Counted from the stretch's first letter, positions 17,504 through 26,043 are shown. The stretch is DNA of 30,350 nucleotides from Nitrospira sp. (GCA_020697375.1 JAJFBJ010000050.1:1-30350); one strand, 5' to 3'. Numbers and translations: made by a program. The notes: generated from the sequence alone by a model not told the origin.

Positions 17504-18262
17504 CTATCTGGTTGCAACGCAAACAAGGTGAGGAAGCTTTGGCTCTTCACCTCGGACGCGCGGTTCGCTCATCTGTCTGATGCGACTAGCAAGAGCAGAC
17601 TTGACGGCGCGGATTCGATCCCAAGGCGATGGACAAAGAGGAGCGGCCTTATACCCTGAGAAATTGGTTGCAAATGCATCCACCACACTAAGGTCATGTG
17701 CCTGGATAAAGGAAGTGAGCGACTCTTTGGACCAGCTTCTCACATGCTGCCAGCGATGAAATACGACGTCACTCTCCGGGCAATAGACATATGACTTGGT
17801 CAGATCTTCCTCATTTGGTGTTGTGAAAATTGCCACCCCCCCAGTTCCCAGCAATGCCTTAATGGTATCGATACATTTACCCAACATCTTGTCATCGAGG
17901 TGTTCGATTATTTCAACCACCATGATGAGGTCAAATACCTTGCGATCTCGAATTAGAATTTCCGACTCAAATGCCCCCTTGAAGTTGGGATTCGCTCCAA
18001 ATTTACGTCTCACTATTTCTAATGACTTTGGAGAAAACTCAACAGCGGACACCTCCAGTTTCTGGTTAAGTAGATGTGGAATGAGGAATCCAGGACCACA
18101 TCCATAATCCAGCGCTGTTTTTGCACCGGCATAGAATCGCACGAGCGAGGCTACAACGGCGTCACCAACCTGGCGGGTAAAATAGTTTTCCTCGAATTGA
18201 GACTCATAATCCCAAAAGCGCGCAATTTTTTCGTTTGTCCATTCCATTAACTTGTATTGCAT
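17504..18262 (-). CDS. Class I SAM-dependent methyltransferase
   Basis: 252-residue methyltransferase. TALDYGCGPGFLIPHLL (49-65) is the SAM-binding motif I, VSAVEFSPKSLEIVR the acidic loop, and FDLIMVVEIIEHLDD the motif-II strand with the EHL signature. AIFTTPNEEDLTKSYVYCPE is typical of UbiE/UbiG-like Methyltransf_11/23 proteins in glycan clusters. It is cytosolic, with no membrane segment. The ATG at 18262 lies 12 bases after the CgeB-like gene, with an AAGGAT box before it. It is the second of three genes (with the CgeB-like protein and the amidotransferase) that look co-transcribed. The methyl acceptor is not known; a sugar hydroxyl or carboxyl is the likeliest. Confidence 0.87.
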   Translation of the reverse strand: MQYKLMEWTNEKIARFWDYESQFEENYFTRQVGDAVVASLVRFYAGAKTALDYGCGPGFLIPHLLNQKLEVSAVEFSPKSLEIVRRKFGANPNFKGAFESEILIRDRKVFDLIMVVEIIEHLDDKMLGKCIDTIKALLGTGGVAIFTTPNEEDLTKSYVYCPESDVVFHRWQHVRSWSKESLTSFIQAHDLSVVDAFATNFSGYKAAPLCPSPWDRIRAVKSALASRIRQMSEPRVRGEEPKLPHLVCVATR

Positions 18263-18274
18263 GGCACGAGATCC

Positions 18275-19390
18275 TTATCTCTTTAAAACTCTTCGCGCAA
18301 AATTTCGGAGCAGGGAAGAGTGCTTTTTTGCCAAATCCATCACCTGCTTGCCAAAAGTGCGTCGGCGATGCTTGCGGACATAGAGGGGAGCGCGCCCAGC
18401 CGACAAGGCTTTCGCCGGCCGGATTTCGCGCACATATTTTTCCACCAGGTTAAATACCGCTATTTCGTTGTAGTCTCTCACTGCTCTCGCCCACCCTGCC
18501 GCCGCGATCTGCCTTCTTTCCTCGTCGTGCGCTAAATAGTAACGGCAGAGATCAATCGCCTCCTCGACGGTATCGAATCCAATGACTTCCTTATTGAGAT
18601 CGAACAGCTTGCTCAGATGTGATCGGTTGTCACAGATCTGCAGCACCCCGTTTGCGGGGAGAATATAGGTTCGAAAGTTCACAGGGCCAGTCGAGTTGTG
18701 AAAGTTCGGCCCAATTTTGGTCCGCTGTAAAAGAGGAACCCTTTCAGCTTCGTCAAGGTAACCGCGTGGCCAACCCTTTCCGTAATAGCACCCGTCGGGA
18801 AAGGCATTCGCGAAATGGTCGACGCGTTGCCGGCGCCATCCCATCTCCCGCTCACACAACAATGCAATGTCTACATCACGCGATCCAATCAGTATATGCT
18901 CAGCGGTTAAAAATGGGTCATAATCGTCAACCCGAAACCCAAGTGGCCAAAACCGCACCTGCTTGACGCCCCATTTTCGATAGGACTCTACCTCAGCAAT
19001 ATTCCCGACCATCGCCAGATCATATGCAGCCGCTACTGGCTTGGATAGGAGATTGGATGATTCTGGATCATCGAAACAGCCGTATACATTGAAGGTGGGT
19101 AACTGAGCAACGAAATCCGGATGAAGATTTATTCCGTTCCAGTTGACAAAAATTTCGTACTCCTCTGAGACCTTGGCCAATTGCTCGTACATACTGAGGA
19201 GCTTTCGGTCTCCGCGCTGCCAGTCTCTTTCAAGCTGCGGCCAGGTAAGCGCCGGTCCGGGAGGATCAATCGTTAACGGAAACCCGTGAACGTCTATACC
19301 CGCCGCCCTCAGTCGGGCCAGCCAGGCATCAACCCACCCCCTGATATCTACAGGCGATCGGTAGTAGCTATACCCAAGCAGAATCTTCAC
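18275..19390 (-). CDS. CgeB-like glycosyltransferase (Glyco_trans_1_2 type)
   Basis: 371-residue GT-B-like protein. The N-terminus MKILLGYSYYRSPVDIRGW opens a Rossmann-like domain. FVNWNGINLHPDF and NVYGCFDDPESSN mark the middle. The C-terminal half has NSTGPVNFRTYILPANG followed by VLQICDNRSHLSKLF and FDTVEEAIDLCRYYL, the donor-binding region of CgeB/DUF3880-type glycosyltransferases. The final 40 residues are strongly basic (Arg/Lys-rich), which may help membrane binding. The ATG at 19390 lies 13 bases after the methyltransferase gene upstream, with a purine-rich AAGAGAA before it. The name CgeB comes from Bacillus spore coat work, but members in Gram-negatives occur in polysaccharide clusters. 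Substrate unknown. Confidence 0.83.
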   Translation of the reverse strand: MKILLGYSYYRSPVDIRGWVDAWLARLRAAGIDVHGFPLTIDPPGPALTWPQLERDWQRGDRKLLSMYEQLAKVSEEYEIFVNWNGINLHPDFVAQLPTFNVYGCFDDPESSNLLSKPVAAAYDLAMVGNIAEVESYRKWGVKQVRFWPLGFRVDDYDPFLTAEHILIGSRDVDIALLCEREMGWRRQRVDHFANAFPDGCYYGKGWPRGYLDEAERVPLLQRTKIGPNFHNSTGPVNFRTYILPANGVLQICDNRSHLSKLFDLNKEVIGFDTVEEAIDLCRYYLAHDEERRQIAAAGWARAVRDYNEIAVFNLVEKYVREIRPAKALSAGRAPLYVRKHRRRTFGKQVMDLAKKHSSLLRNFARRVLKR

Positions 19391-19403
19391 ATTTCTCTTT
19401 TGG

Positions 19404-20141
19404 CTATTTGATAACTCTATGAATGCCGACCCACGAATCTCGGATATGAAATATGCGTCCGCTCAAAAGACCTTCTGCGTAGAGCTTTTCAACTCCAAGA
19501 CACACCTCTTTAATCCAGGGATATTTGGGGGCCAGTTCAAGGTTGAAATCGTGCCAAAGGATAAATGATCCTGAATTCATATGCTCAAGAACTTTCCGGG
19601 AATCGTTGTAAACAAAGTCCATGTCATGGCATCCGTCAATGAACGCGACGTCAATCATTCCAATATTCGGCTCCCAAGTTGCGGTATTGGCGTAGATCTG
19701 CGTGATGTTCCCCAGTCCGCGCTCGCGATACGCGACACCGATCTTTTCGCGCTCCAATGCGATCGTTGTTAGCTGCCCGCCCTCTCCGGACACGATCTCT
19801 TCGGGGGGAATATTGACCGTATAGATCTTAGCCTCCGGAGCATTCGCCGCCATAAGAACCGTCCCCATGCCATTTGAAGTGCCAATCTCTACCGCTAGCC
19901 TTGGTTCCATATTGCGCATCACTGTCGCGAGGCTTTCAGCATCCCTTATCCGACGCTCGTTGACATCTTCCACGTACTGAAAGTCGCGAATGTCTGGGCG
20001 ATCAAGTATAGCTTCATGCTGCCAAGCAAATACCTTTCTTAATTCGTCGACGTTATTGATTTCAATAATCGCCTGCCCAAGATGACTGAATTCTTGCCTT
20101 GTCAGATAGTTCCGGATTCTGGACTTCAAACAATTGAACAT
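19404..20141 (-). CDS. Class I SAM-dependent methyltransferase (Methyltransf_24 type)
   Basis: 245-residue methyltransferase. LAVEIGTSNGMGTVLMA (82-98) is motif I. The acidic-strand position is IYTVNIPPEE. VAFIDGCHDMDFVYND (165-180) is the hallmark IDGxH metal/SAM strand of Methyltransf_24 and related O-methyltransferases. ILWHDFN follows, as in the family. It sits six bases downstream of the Wzt ATPase gene, so it is very probably in the same operon as the exporter. In ABC-dependent systems the terminal sugar can be methylated before Wzt recognises it. This gene, with the neighbouring methyltransferases, is a candidate for that capping role, though the sequence alone does not show it. Confidence 0.85.
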   Translation of the reverse strand: MFNCLKSRIRNYLTRQEFSHLGQAIIEINNVDELRKVFAWQHEAILDRPDIRDFQYVEDVNERRIRDAESLATVMRNMEPRLAVEIGTSNGMGTVLMAANAPEAKIYTVNIPPEEIVSGEGGQLTTIALEREKIGVAYRERGLGNITQIYANTATWEPNIGMIDVAFIDGCHDMDFVYNDSRKVLEHMNSGSFILWHDFNLELAPKYPWIKEVCLGVEKLYAEGLLSGRIFHIRDSWVGIHRVIK

Positions 20142-20147
20142 ATTGGC

Positions 20148-21440
20148 TCAGGCCGGCTCGGCTAGACGAAGCGTTGTCCAACGAATGAATGGGGCTAACT
20201 TCCCCCGTATGGGCTCACTGAGGTATGCACGGTTCGCTTTTCCGGTACGTTGTACATCCAATGAATATGTGATGCCATCAGGGAAAAATGACCGCTCGTT
20301 GAAAATCGTTGCGAAAACCCTGAGCTTATAATTCGTTGGAGCCAGCAAGTCTCCCGGAATAGTTCCTTTGGCTATGTAAAGTCCCGGCTGTACCGTAGGA
20401 ATCCCATCACTGTCCTCATCGTTGAAACTCCGAAAAAGCAACATATCCTGATCGTCCAACAAATCAAAATAGACTCTGAGACCGACCGCCTTCTCATAAA
20501 CGCGATAACGGATTTCAATTTCCAATACGCTGCCATTCTCCACGCTTGCATGCACGGGTTGTCCACGCTGCAACAGCCTAATTCCCTCCAACTTGAACGT
20601 CGGATCCGGTGGCAAATCGCGGATCATTTGGTCGATGCTGTCCAGGCTTGCCATACTCATTCCCTCCTGAAGGTACTGAGTTATCGCCTGTTCTTCTGAT
20701 CCATCGATGACAACTTGTCCGGCCTTCAGAAGGATTCCTCTTCGGCAGAGTTGGCGCACAGCCTGCATATTGTGACTCACAAAGAGTATCGTGCGACCCT
20801 TTTTTCCCACTTCCTCCATCTTGCCAAGGCATTTCTTCTGAAACTGCGCATCGCCCACAGCCAGCACTTCATCGACGACCAATATTTCCGGCTCAAGATG
20901 TGCCGCGACGGCAAAAGCGAGCCGCATGTACATGCCGCTGGAATAGTGCTTGACGGGTGTATCCAGAAATTTTTCGACTTCCGCAAAGGCCACAATTTCG
21001 TCGAATTTCCTTCTTATCTCGGTCTTCCTCATGCCGAGAATAGCACCGTTAAGAAATATATTTTCTCTCCCCGTTAGCTCGGGATTGAATCCTGTTCCCA
21101 CCTCGAGCAAGCTCGCGACACGCCCTCTGATTCTCACCCTGCCGGTTGTCGGTTCCGTGATGCGAGACAGGATTTTGAGCAGAGTCGATTTACCCGCGCC
21201 ATTCCGTCCGATGATGCCAACTCGTTCGCCCTGACGGATATTGAAATCGACATCTTTCAATGCCCAAAATTCCTCGTGCGTGGGATGGTCTTTCCAGGCC
21301 GTGAGCGGATGAGCAACTCTTTGCATCAGGGATCTCAAACCACTGCTCACAACGTCTCGTACCGTCTCGTGGCGCGGCAGATTTTGGTGTCGGATGATAT
21401 ATTTCTTCGACAGACTCTCGACGGTGACGGCGGTAGACAT
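20148..21440 (-). CDS. wzt: Polysaccharide ABC exporter ATP-binding protein with C-terminal carbohydrate-binding domain
   Basis: ATPase subunit of a Wzm/Wzt polysaccharide exporter, 430 residues. Walker A is GRNGAGKST (78-86), the signature motif is YSSGMYMRLAFA (166-177), Walker B is ILVVDEVLAVGD (186-197) and the switch His is in VSHNMQ (221-226). LLEVGTGFNPELTGREN is typical of the Wzt/TagH subfamily. About 150 residues follow the ATPase core (from about 275). They contain short beta-strand-like segments such as LEIEIRYRVY, consistent with a Wzt C-terminal jelly-roll domain that binds the non-reducing end of the finished glycan. It is seven bases downstream of the permease gene. This extension argues for a terminally modified polymer as cargo. 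Confidence 0.93.
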   Translation of the reverse strand: MSTAVTVESLSKKYIIRHQNLPRHETVRDVVSSGLRSLMQRVAHPLTAWKDHPTHEEFWALKDVDFNIRQGERVGIIGRNGAGKSTLLKILSRITEPTTGRVRIRGRVASLLEVGTGFNPELTGRENIFLNGAILGMRKTEIRRKFDEIVAFAEVEKFLDTPVKHYSSGMYMRLAFAVAAHLEPEILVVDEVLAVGDAQFQKKCLGKMEEVGKKGRTILFVSHNMQAVRQLCRRGILLKAGQVVIDGSEEQAITQYLQEGMSMASLDSIDQMIRDLPPDPTFKLEGIRLLQRGQPVHASVENGSVLEIEIRYRVYEKAVGLRVYFDLLDDQDMLLFRSFNDEDSDGIPTVQPGLYIAKGTIPGDLLAPTNYKLRVFATIFNERSFFPDGITYSLDVQRTGKANRAYLSEPIRGKLAPFIRWTTLRLAEPA

Positions 21441-21447
21441 TCCGACC

Positions 21448-22272
21448 TCAAATCACATCGGCAAAGGTTTTTTCGGTTTTGCGAAAATACCAGACGCCGG
21501 TCACCAGGCAGAACAGAACGACCAGGATCGACAGCACTAAGCCGGGCCAATAGAATTCCCCCTTGCCGCCCCAAATGGCCCACCGGAAACCGTCAATTAC
21601 CCCAACCATGGGATTCAACGAATACAGGAAGCGCCACCGCTCTGGCACGATCGCGCTGCTGAAACCGACGGGGGAAACATAGAGGCCAAGCTGAACCACA
21701 AACGGAATGAGGTGGCGAAAATCACGATACCTGACATTGAGCGCCGCCACCCACAGCCCTGCCCCCAGTGCTGCAGAGAAAGCGATCAAGATGAAGCACG
21801 GCAATACCGCAATGCGCCAGTCCGGAACGATGCCATACCACAGCATCAATACGCCGAGAATAACGCCGGATATCGAAAAGTCTATGAGACTCACGATGAC
21901 CGCGCTCGTCGGAATGATCAGCCGCGGAAAATATACCTTCGAGATTAACCCGGAATTACCCACCAGGCTATTACCTGCGTCGCTGAATGCGCCTGCGAAA
22001 AACTGCCACGGCAGCAATGCCGTGAATACCATCACGGAATAGGGCACGTTTTCAGACGGCAAGTTGGCAAGGTTACCAAACAGCACGGTAAAGACGATCA
22101 TTGTAATCAATGGACGCACCAACGCCCACGCGACGCCGATAACCGTCTGCCTGTAACGAACCAAAATGTCACGCCAGGCGAGGAAATAGAACAACTCCCG
22201 ATAGCGCCAAAGGTCCCTCCAATAATGACGTTCCGTTCGCCCCGCCTCAAATTCGAGTATTTCTATATCCAC
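21448..22272 (-). CDS. wzm: Polysaccharide ABC exporter permease
   Basis: Inner-membrane permease of the ABC-2 type, about 274 residues, the normal size for Wzm. YRELFYFLAWRDILVRYRQT is the conserved N-terminal amphipathic gate region. At least six hydrophobic segments follow, including IGVAWALVRPLITMIVFTVL, a segment near ISGVILGVLMLWYGIV, and a C-terminal helix before WYFRKTEKTFADVI. YVSPVGFSSAIVPE and YSLNPMVGVIDGFRWA are family hallmarks. The frame can start with TTG at 22275 or the next codon, GTG at 22272. The GTG is chosen, with AGGGA eight bases upstream. Together with wzt it moves the lipid-linked glycan to the periplasmic face. Confidence 0.92.
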   Translation of the reverse strand: MDIEILEFEAGRTERHYWRDLWRYRELFYFLAWRDILVRYRQTVIGVAWALVRPLITMIVFTVLFGNLANLPSENVPYSVMVFTALLPWQFFAGAFSDAGNSLVGNSGLISKVYFPRLIIPTSAVIVSLIDFSISGVILGVLMLWYGIVPDWRIAVLPCFILIAFSAALGAGLWVAALNVRYRDFRHLIPFVVQLGLYVSPVGFSSAIVPERWRFLYSLNPMVGVIDGFRWAIWGGKGEFYWPGLVLSILVVLFCLVTGVWYFRKTEKTFADVI

Positions 22273-22298
22273 CAAATCTGTCCCTATGCGCGCCGTCT

Positions 22299-23121
22299 CT
22301 ACTCTACCGAAACGCCGCCGGAAGGCGCTCCAAGCCGGCCATGCGATAGAAAATCACGATAGGTCAGCCCGAGCCCATGTTTCAGGTCGGTCCTGGCTTT
22401 CCATCCGAGGCCGTGCAGGCGCGAGACGTCAAGAAGCTTTCGCGGCGTTCCGTCTGGTTTACTTGGATCAAATACAAGAGCCCCTTCGAACCCCACAGCT
22501 TCTGCTACGGCATGAGCAAGTTCGGCGATGGTCAGATCCGTTCCCACCCCAACATTGATGAGATCTCCAGTCTCCCCCACACTTGCTTTTTCCATCAGGA
22601 ATACACACGCATCGGCCAGATCGTCGCTATAGAGGAACTCCCGGCGCGGGCTCCCGCTTCCCCACACCATCATCTCCCTGTCACCGCGTTCTTTGGCCTC
22701 ATGCGCCTTACGGATCAGTGCTGGAATGACATGTGAGTTTTTCGGATGATAATTGTCTCCCAGACCGTAGAGATTCGTCGGCATCGCTGCAATGAAGTCG
22801 CACCCGTACTGACGGCGATATCACTCCATGGACATAGGCCTGATGGATGACGTTGGTCTGAATCGCCAGATTGTCATAGATAAACTCGGCCGGAAATGTA
22901 CTGTTCGCCAGAATGCCACCCACCTTCGCTGCGGCAAGAAAAACGTATTCCGGCTTCGTCTCTGCAAACAACGTGGCCACGCTGGTATTGTCACGCAGGT
23001 CTAGTTCCCTGCTGGTCCGGAGGATCAGATTGTCATACCCTCGGGCGGTGAGAGCCCGCACGATTGCCGATCCGACCATCCCTCGATGCCCGGCAACATA
23101 AATGCGCGCCCGTTTGTCCAT
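22299..23121 (-). pseudogene. fcl: GDP-L-fucose synthase, broken by an internal deletion with frameshift
   Basis: Two frames together make a GDP-L-fucose synthase (NADPH-dependent epimerase/reductase acting on GDP-4-keto-6-deoxymannose) with its middle missing. The first frame, from ATG at 23121, carries the NADP-binding IYVAGHRGMVGSAI and YVFLAAAKVGGI, and is intact to HQAYVHGV (residue 100). One base later the sequence resumes in another frame as YRRQYGCDFIAAMPTNLYG and continues to the normal C-terminus with KPDGTPRKLLDV. Against E. coli WcaG, about 50 codons are absent, those for residues near 100-149. They include catalytic Ser107, Tyr136 and Lys140. Total coding length is about 273 codons instead of about 321. 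The gene starts three bases after gmd, the standard pairing. No enzyme activity is expected. An assembly error is the alternative. Confidence 0.88.
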
Positions 23122-23124
23122 GAT

Positions 23125-24132
23125 CTACACCTTTTTCCAGCCGGTGCCTTGGAGTTTGAGCTGTTCGGCTTCCACATCCGCTTCGACCATCATGATCGCC
23201 AATCGATGGAAATCCACATTTGGCTTCCATCCGAGCTGCCTCGCGGCCTTCGCCGGGTCACCGATCAGGAGATCCACCTCCGTCGGACGGTAATAGCGAG
23301 GATCGATTTTTACATGTCGCTGCCAGTCAAGCCCCAGATGGCCGAACGCGACATCGAGAAATTCCCGCACCGTGTGCGTCTCGCCGGTTGCCACGACATA
23401 ATCGTCGGGCTGATCCTGCTGCAGCATGAGCCACATGGCTTGGACATAGTCCCCGGCATAGCCCCAATCCCGCTTCGCGTCCAGATTGCCCAGGAACAAG
23501 TCCTGTTGCAATCCCAATTTGATCCGCGCCGCGGCCTTGGTAATCTTTCGCGTAACGAACGTTTCGCCCCGGCGCGGCGACTCATGGTTGAACAGAATAC
23601 CGTTGCAAGCGAACAGACCGTAGGCCTCCCGATAATTGACCGTAATCCAATGGGCATACACCTTCGCCGCGCCGTAGGGACTACGCGGATAGAAGGGTGT
23701 GGTTTCCCGCTGCGGCACTTCCTGCACCTTGCCGAACATCTCACTCGACGAGGCCTGATAAAATTTAGGCCGCAGGCCCGATTCACGGATGGCCTCGAGC
23801 AGTCGCACCGTACCTAAGCCGGTAATTTCCGCCGTGTATTCCGGAATATCAAAACTCACCCGGACATGGCTCTGCGCGCCGAGATTATAGATTTCGTCAG
23901 GCCGAACCGTGCGTAAAATCTTATTCAAGGAACTCGCGTCATTGAGGTCACCGTACACGAGATGCACCTTGGCCTCGACAATATGCGGATCCTGATAAAT
24001 GCCGTCGATTCTCGCTGTGTTAAACGAGCTGGACCGACGAATGATCCCGTAGACATCGTATCCCTTCGCCAGCAGGAATTCCGCAAGGTAGGACCCATCC
24101 TGCCCCGTGATGCCGGTAATCAACGCCTTCAC
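23125..24132 (-). CDS. gmd: GDP-mannose 4,6-dehydratase
   Basis: Converts GDP-D-mannose to GDP-4-keto-6-deoxy-D-mannose, the precursor of GDP-fucose, GDP-rhamnose, GDP-colitose and GDP-perosamine. 335 residues, full length. The NADP-binding loop is [17 protein letters not shown] (3-19), with [12 protein letters not shown] next. The SDR active site is intact: SSSEMFG (128-134) and Tyr153/Lys157 in [40 protein letters not shown] and [14 protein letters not shown] complete the Gmd signature. The start is a GTG at 24132. A GGAG sits 11 bases upstream. Its usual partner directly downstream is broken, so the product must be used by an enzyme elsewhere or accumulates unused. Confidence 0.95.
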   Translation of the reverse strand: MKALITGITGQDGSYLAEFLLAKGYDVYGIIRRSSSFNTARIDGIYQDPHIVEAKVHLVYGDLNDASSLNKILRTVRPDEIYNLGAQSHVRVSFDIPEYTAEITGLGTVRLLEAIRESGLRPKFYQASSSEMFGKVQEVPQRETTPFYPRSPYGAAKVYAHWITVNYREAYGLFACNGILFNHESPRRGETFVTRKITKAAARIKLGLQQDLFLGNLDAKRDWGYAGDYVQAMWLMLQQDQPDDYVVATGETHTVREFLDVAFGHLGLDWQRHVKIDPRYYRPTEVDLLIGDPAKAARQLGWKPNVDFHRLAIMMVEADVEAEQLKLQGTGWKKV

Positions 24133-24319
24133 TTTCGATAGACTCCGATTTGTCTACTCGATCTTGGGAACCGACGCATCACCAGCATCCCCCACGTCTC
24201 GACAAGACATCTTCACTTTTGATGGATCTATGGTGTCCTGTCAAGCCGCGGTTTCCAACAGCGGGGGAAACACGTTTGCAATCGACTCTCCCTGCTACAT
24301 ATAACCTTCTGCTCCGGCG

Positions 24320-25657
24320 TTATCCCTGCGGGTCGGTTACGTTCTTGTCTCTCCCCATTCGCTGCCAGGCGGGGCTGGTCACAGAGACTCCGATGGCCGC
24401 CAAAATCCAGAATACATGAGCCAGGCTCCCCATGAACATGTAGTCAAAGAGATTGCGCACCCCAAAGCCGACTACCGCCAGGCCTATGCCTAGGGCCATC
24501 ACCATGAATGGATCTTCCCGGTCGACTACTCGTGCCCGTAACATGAGCCGCCCGAGAAGCGCGAAGAAAATCCAGCCGAAGCACAGCAGCGCGGGAAGGC
24601 CGCTTCCCAAGGCCACCATGAGGAAAGCGTTATGCATGGCCGGAATGATACGTTCCCGCTCAGGAAGCTCTGCCTGCTCTTCCAGCGAATACTCGGGAAA
24701 TTTCTTAATGAACGAGTTGTTCCCGTAGCCGATACCCACCAGGGGATGCGTGGCCACCTCTCGCAATCCGATGCCCCAGACCTTCAGCCTCGTATCCACC
24801 GTTTTGGCCGCGACCGTGTCGGTTTGAATTCCGATCTGCGACGCGACAACCAACCCTCCAGTCACCAGAACCATACATCCCAGCACGGTCAAGGCCAAAC
24901 GCCGGCCGCCGATAATCAATGCGAAGGTGACTCCTTGCGCCGCGTGACCCAGCCACCCGCCGCGCGTGTATGAAAACAGCTGTGCTGCAAATGCCAGGAC
25001 AAGAGCCACCACCCCAGCCAGTCGAGCCCAGGCCATGCGGCTCATGATAACCAGACTGCCGATGACAGGAACGGTCATCACCATATAAGTGCTTAGCCAG
25101 TTATAGTCCGAGCCAAACGCCAAAGCTCGAACAAAGCGATCCCTCCAAGTGCCTCCCCGATCCACGAAATCGATCAGCGCGTAGCCAGCCAGAATGATCC
25201 CCCCCATGGCGAGCGACCGAAGGACCTGCTCGGGCAAAGTCTTTTCGCGGCGGCGATGCAGCACCAGCAGCGACCAGTAGAACACGTCGGCTTGCGCCAC
25301 GAACTTTTTCCACTCGGAGAAACTATAGGCAGGATCGACTGCGAAGGGCACCGTGCAGAGCACCCAGGTAATGAAGAGCCACAGGGGACGATCTAGCGGG
25401 CTTTTAATCCAGGGAGTCTCCTTTTCCAGCCAGCACATGCCGACGCACAGCACCGACAAGATAATGACAGCGTGTTCTTGAAATCGGAACAGCATGGGAA
25501 AGAAACTCGAGCAGGCGACGGCGAGCAGAACGAACTTCTGAAGTTCCCAAAACAGGGCCTGACCGGGAATGCGACGCCCTCGTTCGATGCCGGGCCTCAG
25601 AACGGATTCGGATGGTGACGTGTTCATGGACGCAGGATCGTTTGTGTCACCGGGCAT
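24320..25657 (-). CDS. O-antigen ligase/polymerase family membrane protein
   Basis: 445-residue integral membrane protein with about ten to twelve hydrophobic helices, for example around residues 43-58, 62-78, 93-108, 190-206 and 210-228. The Wzy_C-type region includes LFSYTRGGWLGHA (228-240), HPLVGIGYGNN (304-314) and MHNAFLMVALGSG (341-353) in a periplasmic loop context. Arg232 and His342 match the conserved charged residues of the WaaL/Wzy family. In an ABC-exporter locus the ligase role (joining the glycan to lipid A-core or another acceptor) is more likely than a Wzy polymerase, but the family does not separate these by sequence alone. Start: ATG at 25657; an ATG at 25627 is an alternative, and neither has a good ribosome-binding site. 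Confidence 0.85.
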   Translation of the reverse strand: MPGDTNDPASMNTSPSESVLRPGIERGRRIPGQALFWELQKFVLLAVACSSFFPMLFRFQEHAVIILSVLCVGMCWLEKETPWIKSPLDRPLWLFITWVLCTVPFAVDPAYSFSEWKKFVAQADVFYWSLLVLHRRREKTLPEQVLRSLAMGGIILAGYALIDFVDRGGTWRDRFVRALAFGSDYNWLSTYMVMTVPVIGSLVIMSRMAWARLAGVVALVLAFAAQLFSYTRGGWLGHAAQGVTFALIIGGRRLALTVLGCMVLVTGGLVVASQIGIQTDTVAAKTVDTRLKVWGIGLREVATHPLVGIGYGNNSFIKKFPEYSLEEQAELPERERIIPAMHNAFLMVALGSGLPALLCFGWIFFALLGRLMLRARVVDREDPFMVMALGIGLAVVGFGVRNLFDYMFMGSLAHVFWILAAIGVSVTSPAWQRMGRDKNVTDPQG

Positions 25658-26043
25658 AGGGTGATCTCATGCCGCAGAAGCCTTCATCAGCGCACAGAGA
25701 CCTGCTGAGGTAATCGTAATAGCTGATCCATAATCGCCTCCTACCCGCTTACAGGCCTGTGCATCCCATGGCTTGCCTGCGGCCAGCCACATTTCAGATT
25801 CGCACTTTATGGTGGATGATCGCCAAGAGGGCTTGCGGGGTCGATAGTGAACGCTCTGATGCACGCGTCTAAGGTCGTTGTGCGCAGGATGTAACGACAG
25901 TCCTGGATCAGCGGAATCGCAGTATAGAGGAATCAGGATGGTTGCACAAGAATGGCTTCCATGTGGGAACATCTTCAGGGCAGAAGCCGGATGCGGAAGC
26001 CCAGGTGCTCGACTGTGCCGAGAGTGGTGCCGGCACAACGTGC
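25658..26043. other. 386-bp leader/intergenic region between rfbD and the ligase-family gene
   Basis: No recognisable gene spans this stretch. A minus-strand open frame crosses it but begins inside rfbD in the wrong frame and has no family motif. It probably contains the promoter or 5' leader of the ligase-family gene. The only distinct item is a 14-codon open frame with a strong GGAGG box (25687-25731), listed separately. Confidence 0.5.
25687..25731 (-). CDS. Possible 14-residue leader peptide upstream of the ligase-family gene
   Basis: ATG at 25731 is preceded by GGAGG (25737-25741) with five bases between, one of the best ribosome-binding sites in the window. It encodes MDQLLRLPQQVSVR and then TGA. 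That stop overlaps an ATG of a six-codon frame that ends 8 bases before the ligase-family ATG at 25657. Such an arrangement could couple translation to the downstream gene, whose own start lacks a good site. No homology is known to me; chance is a real alternative. Confidence 0.25.
   Translation of the reverse strand: MDQLLRLPQQVSVR

Noticed and set aside
22299..23121. Reading the fcl break as a simple single-base sequencing error
   Set aside because: Correcting one base would restore the frame but not the roughly 50 missing codons with the catalytic residues.
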